Both the position numbers and the translations under genes were made by a program. A DNA stretch of 64,000 nucleotides, taken from Amycolatopsis mongoliensis (lineage in GTDB: Bacteria > Actinomycetota > Actinomycetes > Mycobacteriales > Pseudonocardiaceae). The notes under the pieces are model-generated. The model had not been told where the DNA came from. It searched no databases and saw nothing but the letters and a program-made list of their open reading frames with translations. Shown here piece by piece: positions 9,143 through 17,269 of the stretch. The DNA lies in the NCBI RefSeq assembly GCF_030285665.1, contig NZ_CP127295.1, positions 1,426,001 through 1,490,000 on the forward strand, written 5' to 3'. Each line of letters begins with the position of its first letter. Position 1 is the first letter of the stretch.

Positions 9143-10543
9143 TCAGTCGAGATCGTCGTGACGCATGAGCTGGCGGCCGGCCTCGGTGATCGAGCCCGAC
9201 AGCGACGGGTACACCGAAAATGTCAGTGCCAGGTGGTCCACTGTGAGCTGGTTCTGGACGGCGAGCGCGATGGGAAGGATGAGCTCGCTCGCCTGCGGCG
9301 CCACGACGACCCCACCGACGACCACGCCGGTGGCGGGGCGGCAGAACAGCTTCACGAAGCCTCGGCGGAGGCCCTCCATCTTCGCGCGCGCGTTGGTGGC
9401 CAGGGGCAGCATGATGGTGCGCGCGGGCACCTCGCCGGAGTCGATCGCCTGCTGGCTGATGCCGACGGTGGCGATCTCCGGGTGGGTGAACACGTTGGCG
9501 GCGACGGTCTTGAGCTTGATCGGCGCGACGCCTTCGCCCAGCGCGTGCCACATCGCGATGCGGCCCTGCATGCTCGCCACCGAGGCCAGCATCAGCACGC
9601 CGGTGCAGTCGCCGGCGGCGTAGATCCCGGGAACGGAGGTGCGCGAAACGCGGTCGACGGTGATGAACCCGCCGGGGCCGGGCGAGATGCCGACCTTGTC
9701 GAGGCCGATGTCCTTGGTGTTGGGAACCGACCCGACGGTCATCAGCGCGTGGCTGGCTTCGATCACGCGGCCGTCGGCGAGGAAGATCTCGACGCCCTTT
9801 TCGGTGCGCTCGACGCGGTCGGCGCGCGCCTGCTTCGCGACGGTCGTGCCGCGCTGCGAGAAGACCTCTTCGAGCACCGCGGCGGCGTCGGCGTCCTCGT
9901 GCGGGAGGACGCGGTCGCGGCTGGAGACGACGGTGACCTTGACGCCCATCTCGGTGTAGGCGGACGCGAACTCGGCGCCGGTGACGCCCGACCCGATCAC
10001 GGCGAGGTGCTCGGGCAGCTGCTCGAGCTCGTAGAGCTGGCGCCAGTCGAGGATGCGCTCGCCGTCGGGCACCGCGCCGGGCAGCACGCGCGGGGTGGCG
10101 CCGGTGGCGATCAGGACGACGTCGGCGGGCAGCTTCTCGGTGCCCTCGGAGGTGGTCACGGCGACCTTGTGGGTCGCGAGGCCGGGCTCTTCGTCGCAGA
10201 AGCGGGCTTCGCCGATGACGACGCGGACGCCTTCGCGCTGGACGCGGGCGCGGATGTCGGCGGACTGGGCGAGCGCGAGGCCCTTCACCCGGCCGTGGAC
10301 GGTCGGGAGGTCGATGCTCGTGTCGGCCATGTCGGTGTTGATGCCGAGCTCGCCGAGGTCGTGCATCTTCGCCAGCGCGCCCGAGCTCGCGATGAACGTC
10401 TTCGAAGGGACGCAGTCGTAGAGGACGCAGGCGCCACCCAGGCCGTCCCGCTCGACGATCGTGACGTCGGCCCCGTGCTGGGCTGCGACCAGCGCGGCTT
10501 CGTAGCCGGCCGGGCCCCCGCCCATGATCACGATCCTGGTCAC
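9143..10543 (-). CDS. lpdA: Flavoprotein disulfide-reductase-family NAD(P)H quinone reductase (LpdA)
   Basis: 466 residues with the class I pyridine nucleotide-disulfide oxidoreductase fold: FAD motif GGGPAG near the start, a CVLYDC pair in place of the usual CLNVGC, NAD(P)-binding GSGVTG, and a second FAD contact AAGDCTG. The C-terminal dimer domain has FTHPEIATVG but lacks the His-x4-Glu pair of true lipoamide dehydrogenases. The mycobacterial orthologue Rv3303c is known as an NAD(P)H:quinone reductase rather than a lipoamide dehydrogenase, and here too it lies between glpD and the small cyclotransferase gene. GTG 10543 has GGAGG upstream. Confidence 0.88.
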   Translation of the reverse strand: MTRIVIMGGGPAGYEAALVAAQHGADVTIVERDGLGGACVLYDCVPSKTFIASSGALAKMHDLGELGINTDMADTSIDLPTVHGRVKGLALAQSADIRARVQREGVRVVIGEARFCDEEPGLATHKVAVTTSEGTEKLPADVVLIATGATPRVLPGAVPDGERILDWRQLYELEQLPEHLAVIGSGVTGAEFASAYTEMGVKVTVVSSRDRVLPHEDADAAAVLEEVFSQRGTTVAKQARADRVERTEKGVEIFLADGRVIEASHALMTVGSVPNTKDIGLDKVGISPGPGGFITVDRVSRTSVPGIYAAGDCTGVLMLASVASMQGRIAMWHALGEGVAPIKLKTVAANVFTHPEIATVGISQQAIDSGEVPARTIMLPLATNARAKMEGLRRGFVKLFCRPATGVVVGGVVVAPQASELILPIALAVQNQLTVDHLALTFSVYPSLSGSITEAGRQLMRHDDLD

Positions 10544-10671
10544 CTGGGTCCTCCTCGGAGTGCGTGCTTGCGGTGCTCTCACCGTACGCGGCGGAGGTGA
10601 CCGGACACTGAAGTGGGCGAACACGGCGAGTGCGTCCACTCGGGTCAGCCCGGGGTCGCTACGCTGTCGGC

Positions 10672-11124
10672 GTGCCGTTGTATGCCGCGTACGGATCGAA
10701 CATGGAGCCCGCCCAGATGCTGGAGCGCGCGCCGCACTCTCCGATGGCCGGCACCGGCTGGCTGGAGGGGTGGCGCCTGACCTTCGGCGGTGAGGACCTG
10801 GGGTGGGAAGGTGCCCTGGCGACGATCGTCGAAGACCCGGCTTCCCGGGTCTTCGTCGTGTTGTACGACGTGACGTCACTGGACGAGACCGGGCTGGACC
10901 GCTGGGAAGGCGGCGAGCTGGGGATCCATTCGAAGATCCGGCTACGGGTCCAGACGATGGACGGCTCGGTCCTGGCCTGGCTCTACGTCCTGGACGCCTA
11001 CGAAGGCGGCCTGCCTTCGGCCCGCTACCTGGGCGTGCTGGCCGACGCCGCCGAGGCGGCCGGAGCCCCAGCCGACTACGTCGACGACCTCAGAACCCGC
11101 CCCTGCTCCGGCATCACCGGCTAA
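10672..11124 (+). CDS. Gamma-glutamylcyclotransferase-like protein
   Basis: 150 residues starting at GTG 10672. The N-terminus YAAYGSNM is the substrate-cradling YGSN loop of the GGCT/AIG2 fold, and the compact barrel length fits. In this fold a conserved acidic residue does catalysis; a candidate is the Glu in WEGGELG. It occupies the place and strand of Rv3304 in the conserved block. Whether it releases 5-oxoproline or acts on another gamma-glutamyl amine is not clear. Confidence 0.78.
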   Translation: MPLYAAYGSNMEPAQMLERAPHSPMAGTGWLEGWRLTFGGEDLGWEGALATIVEDPASRVFVVLYDVTSLDETGLDRWEGGELGIHSKIRLRVQTMDGSVLAWLYVLDAYEGGLPSARYLGVLADAAEAAGAPADYVDDLRTRPCSGITG

Positions 11125-11125
11125 G

Positions 11126-11188
11126 CCGTGTCGACCCTCCAATCACGCGTGTCGTCCCTTCAATCACGCGTGTCGACCTTCTGATCAC
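11126..11188 (-). repeat. 21-bp repeat array A1 (three units)
   Basis: Three exact 21-bp periods at 11126-11146, 11147-11167 and 11168-11188. On the minus strand each reads GTGAT-NNNA/GGG-WCGACAC-SS (for example GTGATTGAAGGGACGACAC plus two bases). The first unit overlaps the stop codon of the AbiEi-like gene (TGA at 11187-11185 inside GTGATC). It lies between convergent genes and mirrors array A2 on the far side of the same gene. Confidence 0.85.
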
Positions 11189-12084
11189 GCTGCCCGGCCC
11201 GATCGCCGGTCGAAAGCGTCCTGCAGCTCGGCCAGAAGGCGACTTGGATCCCGGAGGTCGGCCGCGACGACCCGGATGGTGATCCAGCCGCGGGCCGCCA
11301 TCCGCTCGTCGCGTTCGAGGTCGTATTCGCGCCGCTCCTCGTGGGCGGCGAACCCGTCGTACTCGAGGGCGATCTGTCTGCTCGGCCAAGCCATGTCGAA
11401 CACGTAGAGCTTGCGGCCGTCGATGGCGGCGATCTCGTACTGCGGCTCGGGCACCGGAAAGCCGGCTTCGACGACGACCAGCCGGAGCACGCTCTCGGGA
11501 GGCGATTCTGCCTTGCCGGTGGCGAGGTCCAGGAGCATCAAGGCCCTGTGGATACCTCGGCGGTCCCGGCGATCGTCGAGCCGGTCGCGCACGTTCTCCC
11601 GGAGTTTCGCGCAGTGATCCGGCGGCAGTCCCCGCATGGCCTCGTCGACTGCGGTGAAGGCCGCGCGCTTGTCCCCGTCGCAGAGGAAGTCAGCCAGGGC
11701 GCGATCGAGCAGGAACGTCGCGAGACCATCGATTTCGATCACGTCCTCGTCCCGGAAGCCGCCCTGGTGCACGACCAGACCAGCCCGAGACCGGATACGC
11801 CGCGAGTACGGCACCATCACGTGGATGAGGCGGTCATCGGCAGCAGAAATGCCATGCAGGGCAAGAGAAGTGACGCCGGCCAGCGCAACGGGAGGACCGA
11901 CTGCGAGCAACGCGGCAGCGGCTCTCGTCGGCAGCTTCAGCAGGTCGGTGGCGTGCACGACGACACCTCGCCACGGCTGCGACAGCAGCCCACGTTCAAG
12001 CCCCTCGATGACCTTGCGCCGACCTAGGATCCGGTCGGCCTCGCCACGCGAGAGCACTCCATGTCGCCTTGCCCACTCGATCAC
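11185..12084 (-). CDS. AbiEi-like / DUF559-type protein with PD-(D/E)XK endonuclease-like C-terminus
   Basis: 299 residues. The N-terminal ~60 resemble the winged-helix AbiEi antitoxin start (GVLSRGEADRILGRR, then RGLLSQPWRGVVVH). The C-terminal part has the core of a Vsr/DUF559-like nuclease: PPESVLR, FDMAWPSRQIALEYDG (Asp...Glu-x-Asp) and a GWITIRVV strand. No toxin partner is adjacent, so a simple toxin-antitoxin role is unlikely. GTG 12084 follows a large hairpin and lacks a Shine-Dalgarno sequence. The gene sits between inverted 21-bp repeat arrays and inside an otherwise conserved gene pair, suggesting insertion. Function unknown. Confidence 0.75.
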   Translation of the reverse strand: MIEWARRHGVLSRGEADRILGRRKVIEGLERGLLSQPWRGVVVHATDLLKLPTRAAAALLAVGPPVALAGVTSLALHGISAADDRLIHVMVPYSRRIRSRAGLVVHQGGFRDEDVIEIDGLATFLLDRALADFLCDGDKRAAFTAVDEAMRGLPPDHCAKLRENVRDRLDDRRDRRGIHRALMLLDLATGKAESPPESVLRLVVVEAGFPVPEPQYEIAAIDGRKLYVFDMAWPSRQIALEYDGFAAHEERREYDLERDERMAARGWITIRVVAADLRDPSRLLAELQDAFDRRSGRAA

Positions 12085-12090
12085 GACATC

Positions 12091-12134
12091 GAGAATGAGG
12101 CCCTTCCACGCCCGGATGGAAGGGCCTCATTCTC
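12091..12134. repeat. Palindrome P2 in the 5' leader of the AbiEi-like gene
   Basis: Perfect 18-bp arms at 12091-12108 and 12117-12134 (left arm begins GAGAATGAGGCC) with an 8-nt loop. It ends 6 nt before the GTG at 12084, so the transcript's leader folds into a strong hairpin where a ribosome site would be. No second copy is seen in the window. Confidence 0.75.
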
Positions 12135-12138
12135 AATC

Positions 12139-12177
12139 TGTGGATAACTGCCTACCTGTGGATAACCCTGTGCACAA
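12139..12177 (-). promoter_or_regulatory. Tandem DnaA-box-like TTATCCACA sites
   Basis: On the minus strand TTATCCACA occurs exactly at 12165-12157 and 12147-12139, 9 nt apart, and a variant TTGTGCACA at 12177-12169. The nearest box is 55 nt from the start codon. The same pair with 10-nt spacing lies upstream of the second AbiEi-like gene. The sites match the DnaA consensus, but could equally bind the encoded winged-helix protein. Confidence 0.6.
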
Positions 12178-12190
12178 CCCCACCCGCGCG

Positions 12191-12248
12191 GGAAGGGTCG
12201 ACACGCGTGATTAGAGGGTCGACACCCGTGATTGAAGGGACGACACGG
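12191..12248 (+). repeat. 21-bp repeat array A2 (two units plus a partial one)
   Basis: Units at 12207-12227 and 12228-12248 read GTGATTNRAGGG-WCGACAC-SS on the plus strand; a degenerate partial unit covers 12191-12206. The outer unit matches the outer unit of A1 at 19 of 21 positions when inverted, so A1 and A2 bound 11126-12248 as inverted ends. The array stops 2 nt before the stop codon of the M20 gene. Confidence 0.8.
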
Positions 12249-12250
12249 GG

Positions 12251-13552
12251 TCAGGCGAGGGAGGTTAGGGCTGTGTGGACCAGGGTTCGGACTCCGCAGA
12301 GCAGGGCTCGTTCGTCCAGGATGAACGTGGGGCGGTGGATGTCGGACTGGGGTTCCGGGGAACCCGGCCAGACGCCCAGCCGGGCGAAGGCTCCCTGGAT
12401 GTGCTCCAGGTACCAGCCGAAGTCTTCGCCGCCCGAGGACTGCTCCGTCGAGGCCACCGCGCCTTCGCCGAGGGCCGCCTCCGCGCCCGCGCGCATCAGG
12501 GCCGTCGACTCCGCGTCCGAGACCACCGGCGGGACCCCGCGGCGGTAGTCCAGCGAGAAGCCCACTCCGGTCGGCGCCAGCAGCGACTGGACCGACGACG
12601 CCACCAACGGCTCCAGGGCCGTCCAGACCTCGTGGTCCGCCGTGCGCAGGGTGCCGCGCAGGACACCGTCCTGCGGGACCGCGTTGGCCGCCTGGCCCGC
12701 GTGGACCGCGCCCCAGACCAGCACCGTTCCCGACCGCGGGTCGACCCGCCGCGAGAGCACCGCCGGCAACGACGTGATCACCGTGCCCAGCGCGTGGACC
12801 AGGTCGGCGGTCAGGTGGGGCCGGGACGTGTGACCGCCCGGCGAGGTCAGCCGCAGCTCGATCAGGTCGGCCGCCGACGTCAGGGCGCCGACGCGCATCC
12901 CGATGCGCCCGACCTCCAGCCGCGGGTCCACGTGCAGGCCGTAGATCCGCTCGACGCCGTCCAGCGCGCCCGCCGCGATCATGTCCAGCGCGCCGCCGGG
13001 CATGACCTCTTCGGCGGGCTGGAAGATCAGCCGCACGCGGCCGGGCAGCTCCGGCGCGCCCGCCAGGGCGCGGGCCGCGCCGAGCAGGATCGCCGTGTGG
13101 GCGTCGTGGCCGCACATGTGGGCCGCGCCTTCGACGGTCGACGCGTAGGGCAGCCCGGTCGCCTCGGTGAGCGGCAGGGCGTCCATGTCCGCGCGCAGCG
13201 CCACGCACCGCTCGCCGCTGCCGATGTCGCAGACGACGCCGGTGCCGCCGGGCAGCACCCACGGCTTGAGCCCGACGGAGCGCAGCAGCGTGACCACCAG
13301 CTCCGTGGTCGCGAACTCGTGCCGCGACAGCTCCGGGTGCGCGTGGATGTGCCGGCGCCAGGCGAGCACGTCGGTCGCGTTGGCACGCAGCCAGTCATCG
13401 AGCCAGAACGGGCCGCGGCCCGCACCTAGGTCCTCCACGGGAGCCATGCTTACGCCCGCTTCGGAGATGAGCGCTTCGGACCCCTCCATGGGGTTGATGA
13501 TGCGCCCATGGGGGTCGCCTGGAACGTCCGGTCGTGAGTCCAACACCGTCAC
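12251..13552 (-). CDS. M20-family amidohydrolase / aminoacylase
   Basis: 433 residues with the zinc-peptidase M20 layout: ADMDALP, CGHDAHTA (metal ligand His and catalytic neighbours), PAEE, a dimerisation insert beginning with SPGGHTSRPH, and SGGEDFGWYL near the end. These enzymes remove acyl or aminobenzoyl groups from amino acids. GTG 13552 has GGGAGGAGG 5-6 nt upstream. Position and strand match amiA1/amiB1 (Rv3305c/Rv3306c) in M. tuberculosis. Substrate not known. Confidence 0.87.
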   Translation of the reverse strand: MTVLDSRPDVPGDPHGRIINPMEGSEALISEAGVSMAPVEDLGAGRGPFWLDDWLRANATDVLAWRRHIHAHPELSRHEFATTELVVTLLRSVGLKPWVLPGGTGVVCDIGSGERCVALRADMDALPLTEATGLPYASTVEGAAHMCGHDAHTAILLGAARALAGAPELPGRVRLIFQPAEEVMPGGALDMIAAGALDGVERIYGLHVDPRLEVGRIGMRVGALTSAADLIELRLTSPGGHTSRPHLTADLVHALGTVITSLPAVLSRRVDPRSGTVLVWGAVHAGQAANAVPQDGVLRGTLRTADHEVWTALEPLVASSVQSLLAPTGVGFSLDYRRGVPPVVSDAESTALMRAGAEAALGEGAVASTEQSSGGEDFGWYLEHIQGAFARLGVWPGSPEPQSDIHRPTFILDERALLCGVRTLVHTALTSLA

Positions 13553-13749
13553 GCCGCACCTCCTCCCGCAACACGGGTAACCCGGGCAGCGGCTGGGGTC
13601 ACGCAACGTGCCGATCGATCTGTCGTACGCATTTGCAGACGATCGTGCACCATGCAGGCGGCAACGCGCGCCTCGAAGACGGCCGCCCTAGATGGCCGGT
13701 ACCGGATCTGCGTTGAACGGCGTGCAGTAGTTCGGCAAAGCCGAACGCG

Positions 13750-14052
13750 TCAGGAACTCTTCGCCTTCTTCGAGCGGATCCGCCTGCCCCAGATCACGAT
13801 GCCGAGCAGCGCCACCGCGACCACGCCCGCGATCAGCTTGTTCTTGGTCTTTTCGCTGTTCGCCTTGTCCGTCTGGGCCGGGTCGAGGACCGGGCCGGGC
13901 GGCTGGGTCTGCACCGGGACCAGCGCGACGGACGCGTGCGCCACCGTCGCCGTGACGGCTGCCGGACGCACCGGCTCGGCGAACGCCGGCGACGCGGTGA
14001 ACAGCACCGCGCCCAGCACTCCGACCAGGACCAGACCGCGCAGTTTCGCCAT
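13750..14052 (-). CDS. Small secreted membrane-anchored protein
   Basis: 100 residues: signal peptide (MAKLRGLVLVGVLG...AFAE), a short extracellular segment rich in Ala, Val and Pro, then a C-terminal membrane span (NKLIAGVVAVALLGIVIWG) and a basic tail RRIRSKKAKSS. No sorting motif precedes the span, so it is likely a plain membrane protein. ATG 14052 has AAGGGA upstream. It follows meaB with 49 bp between. Unknown function. Confidence 0.65.
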   Translation of the reverse strand: MAKLRGLVLVGVLGAVLFTASPAFAEPVRPAAVTATVAHASVALVPVQTQPPGPVLDPAQTDKANSEKTKNKLIAGVVAVALLGIVIWGRRIRSKKAKSS

Positions 14053-14101
14053 GTCATCCCTTCGCCACGACCAGGCATTCTCCCGCGGAACGCCCGGTGC
14101 G

Positions 14102-15097
14102 TCAGCCACCACGCGGTGGACCGAACGCGTCGAGGATCCGCTGAGCACCGAGGGTAGCCGTCAGTTCACCGTCCCGCACCGCCCGTTCGACGTCCGGAAC
14201 GACCGTTCGCACGTCCGGATGTGCCGCCAGGCGACTCAGCAGCTGTTCGCGAACCATCGCCCACGTCCAGTCGACCTGCTGCTGACGTCGCCGCGCGTCG
14301 AGCTCGCCGGACGCCGTGAGCGTGTCGCGGTGCCGCACGATCGCGGCCCAGACCTCGTCCAGCCGCAGGTTGTGCAGGCCGCTGCAGGTCAGCACCGGCG
14401 GCGTCCACGACGACTCGGGTCCGTAGATCATCCTCAGCGCGCCCGAGAGCTCCCGCGCCGCGCGGCGGGCGTCCCGCTCGTGGTCGCCGTCGGCCTTGTT
14501 GACGGCGATGACGTCGGCGAGCTCCAGCACGCCCTTCTTGATGCCCTGGAGCTGGTCACCCGTGCGGGCCAGGGTGAGGAAGAGGAAGCAGTCGACCATG
14601 TTCGCCACGGTCACCTCGGACTGCCCGACGCCGACCGTCTCCACCAGCACGATGTCGTAGCCGGCGGCTTCCATCAGCACGATCGTCTCGCGCGTCGCCC
14701 GCGCGACCCCGCCCAGCGTCCCGGACGTCGGCGACGGCCGGATGAACGCCCGTTCGTCGACCGCCAGGCGCGCCATCCGGGTCTTGTCGCCGAGGATCGA
14801 CCCGCCCGTGCGCGTCGACGACGGGTCGACCGCGAGCACGGCGACGCGGTGCCCGGCCGCGGTGAGGTCGGTGCCCAGCTGGTCGATGAATGTCGACTTG
14901 CCGACACCGGGGACGCCGGTGATGCCGACGCGCTGCGCGCCACCCGAAGAGGGCAGCAGCTCGACGAGCAGCTCCTGCGCCAGTTCCCGGTGGTCCGCCC
15001 GCTGCGACTCGACCAGCGTGATCGCCTTCGACAGCGTCCCGCGGTCCCCCGCCAGCACGCCCTTGGCGTAGGCGGCGACGTCGATCTTGCGCGGCAA
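14102..15097 (-). CDS. meaB: Methylmalonyl-CoA mutase-associated GTPase chaperone
   Basis: A G3E-type P-loop GTPase of 331 residues that gates loading and protects the cobalamin of methylmalonyl-CoA mutase. Visible: Walker A GVPGVGKST (61-69), DPSS and the switch region, Walker B-like VETVGVGQSE, and NKAD for guanine. It starts with TTG at 15097, 3 nt after the mutB stop, with AGGAG 10 nt upstream inside mutB, so translation is coupled. Third gene of mutA-mutB-meaB. Confidence 0.93.
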   Translation of the reverse strand: MPRKIDVAAYAKGVLAGDRGTLSKAITLVESQRADHRELAQELLVELLPSSGGAQRVGITGVPGVGKSTFIDQLGTDLTAAGHRVAVLAVDPSSTRTGGSILGDKTRMARLAVDERAFIRPSPTSGTLGGVARATRETIVLMEAAGYDIVLVETVGVGQSEVTVANMVDCFLFLTLARTGDQLQGIKKGVLELADVIAVNKADGDHERDARRAARELSGALRMIYGPESSWTPPVLTCSGLHNLRLDEVWAAIVRHRDTLTASGELDARRRQQQVDWTWAMVREQLLSRLAAHPDVRTVVPDVERAVRDGELTATLGAQRILDAFGPPRGG

Positions 15098-15100
15098 GGG

Positions 15101-17269
15101 TCAGGACTCCTGCGCCGTCAGCTGGCCGAGCAGGTCGATGGCCGCGTCCGCGAGCACCGTGCCGGGCCCGAAGATCGCGGCGGCGCCGGCCTCGCGCAGC
15201 GCCGGGTAGTCCTGCGGCGGGATGACGCCGCCGACCACGACCATGATGTCCTCGCGGCCCAGCTCGGCGAGCTCGTGGCGCAGCGCGGGCACCAGCGAGA
15301 GGTGCCCGGCGGCCAGCGACGAGACACCGACGACGTGCACGTCCGCCTCGATCGCCTGCCGCGCGACCTCGGCCGGGGTGGAGAACAGCGGGCCGACGTC
15401 GACGTCGAAGCCGATGTCGGCGAAGCCGGTGGCGATCACCTTCTGGCCGCGGTCGTGGCCGTCCTGGCCCATCTTCGCGACGAGGATCCGGGGACGGCGC
15501 CCTTCCTCCGCGGCGAACGCTTCGACCAGCTGACGGGCCTTCTCGACGTTCTGCGACTTACCCACCTCTTCGCGGTAGACGCCCGAAATCGTCCGGATCT
15601 GCCCGGAGTGCCGGCCCCAGAGCTTCTCGAGCGCGTCCGAGATCTCGCCGACGGTGGCTTTCGCCCGCGCCGCGCCGATGGCCAGCTCCAGGAGGTTGCC
15701 GCCGTTCCCGGCGCCTTCGGTGAGGCGCCGCAACGCGTCCTCGGTGGCGGCGGAGTCGCGCTCTTCACGCAGCCGCCGCAGCTTCTCCAGCTGCTGGGTG
15801 CGGACCCCGGCGTTGTCGACCTTGAGGACTTCGATGTCCTCGTCGCTGGTGACCTGGTATTTGTTCACGCCGATGACGGGCTGCCGGCCGGAGTCGATCC
15901 GGGCCTGGGTGCGGGCCGCGGCCTCCTCGATGCGCAGCTTGGGGATGCCCGCGTCGATCGCCTTGGCCATGCCGCCGGCCTGCTCGACCTCGCTGATGTG
16001 GCCCCAGGCCTTGCGCGCGAGGTCGTAGGTCAGCTTCTCGACGAACGCGCTGCCGCCCCACGGGTCGATCACGCGCGTGGTGCCCGACTCCTGCTGCAGC
16101 AGCAGCTGCGTGTTGCGGGCGATCCGCGCGGAGAAGTCCGTCGGCAGCGCGAGGGCCTCGTCGAGGGCGTTGGTGTGCAGCGACTGCGTGTGCCCCTGGG
16201 TCGCCGCCATCGCCTCGACGCAGGTGCGGACGACGTTGTTGTAGACGTCCTGCGCGGTCAGCGACCAGCCCGAGGTCTGGGAGTGCGTGCGCAGCGAGAG
16301 CGACTTCGGAGACTTCGGGTCGAAACCCTTGACCAGCTTCGCCCACAGCAGCCGCGCCGCGCGCAGCTTCGCGACCTCCATGAAGAAGTTCATGCCGATC
16401 GCCCAGAAGAACGACAGCCGCGGCGCGAACTTGTCGACGCTGAGCCCGGCGTCCACGCCCGACCGGATGTACTCGACACCGTCGGCGAGGGTGTACGCCA
16501 GCTCGAGGTCGGCCGTCGCCCCGGCCTCCTGCATGTGGTAGCCGGAGATGGAGATCGAGTTGTACTTCGGCATGTGCTGCGAAGTGAAGGAGAAGATGTC
16601 GGAGATGATCCGCATCGACGGCTGCGGCGGGTAGATGTAGGTGTTGCGGACCATGAACTCCTTGAGGATGTCGTTCTGGATGGTCCCCGCGAGCTGCTCC
16701 GGCTTCACCCCCTGCTCCTCGGCCGCGACGACGTAGAGCGCCAGCACCGGCAGCACCGCGCCGTTCATCGTCATGGAGACCGACATCTTGTCGAGCGGGA
16801 TGCCGTCGAAGAGCTGCCGCATGTCGTAGATGGAGTCGATCGCGACGCCCGCCATGCCGACGTCGCCGGAGACGCGCGGGTGGTCGGAGTCGTAACCGCG
16901 GTGGGTGGCCAGGTCGAAGGCGACCGAAAGGCCCTTCTGGCCGGCGGCGAGGTTGCGCCGGTAGAAGGCGTTGGACTCCTCGGCGGTGGAGAACCCGGCG
17001 TACTGGCGGATGGTCCACGGCTGGTTGACGTACATCGTCGGGTACGGCCCGCGCAGGAAGGGCGCGATGCCGGGGTACGTGGCCAGGAAGTCCACATCGG
17101 ACAGGTCGTCGGCGGTGTAGACCGGCTTGACGCCGATGCCCTCGGGCGTCTCCCAGGCCAGCGCGTCCGGGCCCTTGCCCGTGGCGGCCTCCACCGCGCG
17201 CGCCCACGTGTCGCGGTCGGCCGGCGCAGGGGTGCCGAGGTCGAGGCCGGCGAAGTTCGGGATGGTCAT
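15101..17269 (-). CDS. mutB: Methylmalonyl-CoA mutase, large (catalytic) subunit
   Basis: 722 residues. The N-terminal TIM barrel binds the CoA ester ([25 protein letters not shown] region), and the C-terminal domain binds adenosylcobalamin through QDGHDRG, the DxHxxG motif supplying the lower axial His, around residue 605. It interconverts (R)-methylmalonyl-CoA and succinyl-CoA, linking propionyl-CoA from odd-chain, branched-chain and polyketide metabolism with the TCA cycle. ATG 17269 overlaps the mutA stop as ATGA. Confidence 0.97.
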   Translation of the reverse strand: MTIPNFAGLDLGTPAPADRDTWARAVEAATGKGPDALAWETPEGIGVKPVYTADDLSDVDFLATYPGIAPFLRGPYPTMYVNQPWTIRQYAGFSTAEESNAFYRRNLAAGQKGLSVAFDLATHRGYDSDHPRVSGDVGMAGVAIDSIYDMRQLFDGIPLDKMSVSMTMNGAVLPVLALYVVAAEEQGVKPEQLAGTIQNDILKEFMVRNTYIYPPQPSMRIISDIFSFTSQHMPKYNSISISGYHMQEAGATADLELAYTLADGVEYIRSGVDAGLSVDKFAPRLSFFWAIGMNFFMEVAKLRAARLLWAKLVKGFDPKSPKSLSLRTHSQTSGWSLTAQDVYNNVVRTCVEAMAATQGHTQSLHTNALDEALALPTDFSARIARNTQLLLQQESGTTRVIDPWGGSAFVEKLTYDLARKAWGHISEVEQAGGMAKAIDAGIPKLRIEEAAARTQARIDSGRQPVIGVNKYQVTSDEDIEVLKVDNAGVRTQQLEKLRRLREERDSAATEDALRRLTEGAGNGGNLLELAIGAARAKATVGEISDALEKLWGRHSGQIRTISGVYREEVGKSQNVEKARQLVEAFAAEEGRRPRILVAKMGQDGHDRGQKVIATGFADIGFDVDVGPLFSTPAEVARQAIEADVHVVGVSSLAAGHLSLVPALRHELAELGREDIMVVVGGVIPPQDYPALREAGAAAIFGPGTVLADAAIDLLGQLTAQES

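Noticed and set aside
11185..12084. Type IV toxin-antitoxin module (AbiEi/AbiEii)
   Set aside because: The N-terminus resembles AbiEi, but no nucleotidyltransferase toxin gene lies next to it, and the C-terminus is nuclease-like. The same applies to 57760-58758.
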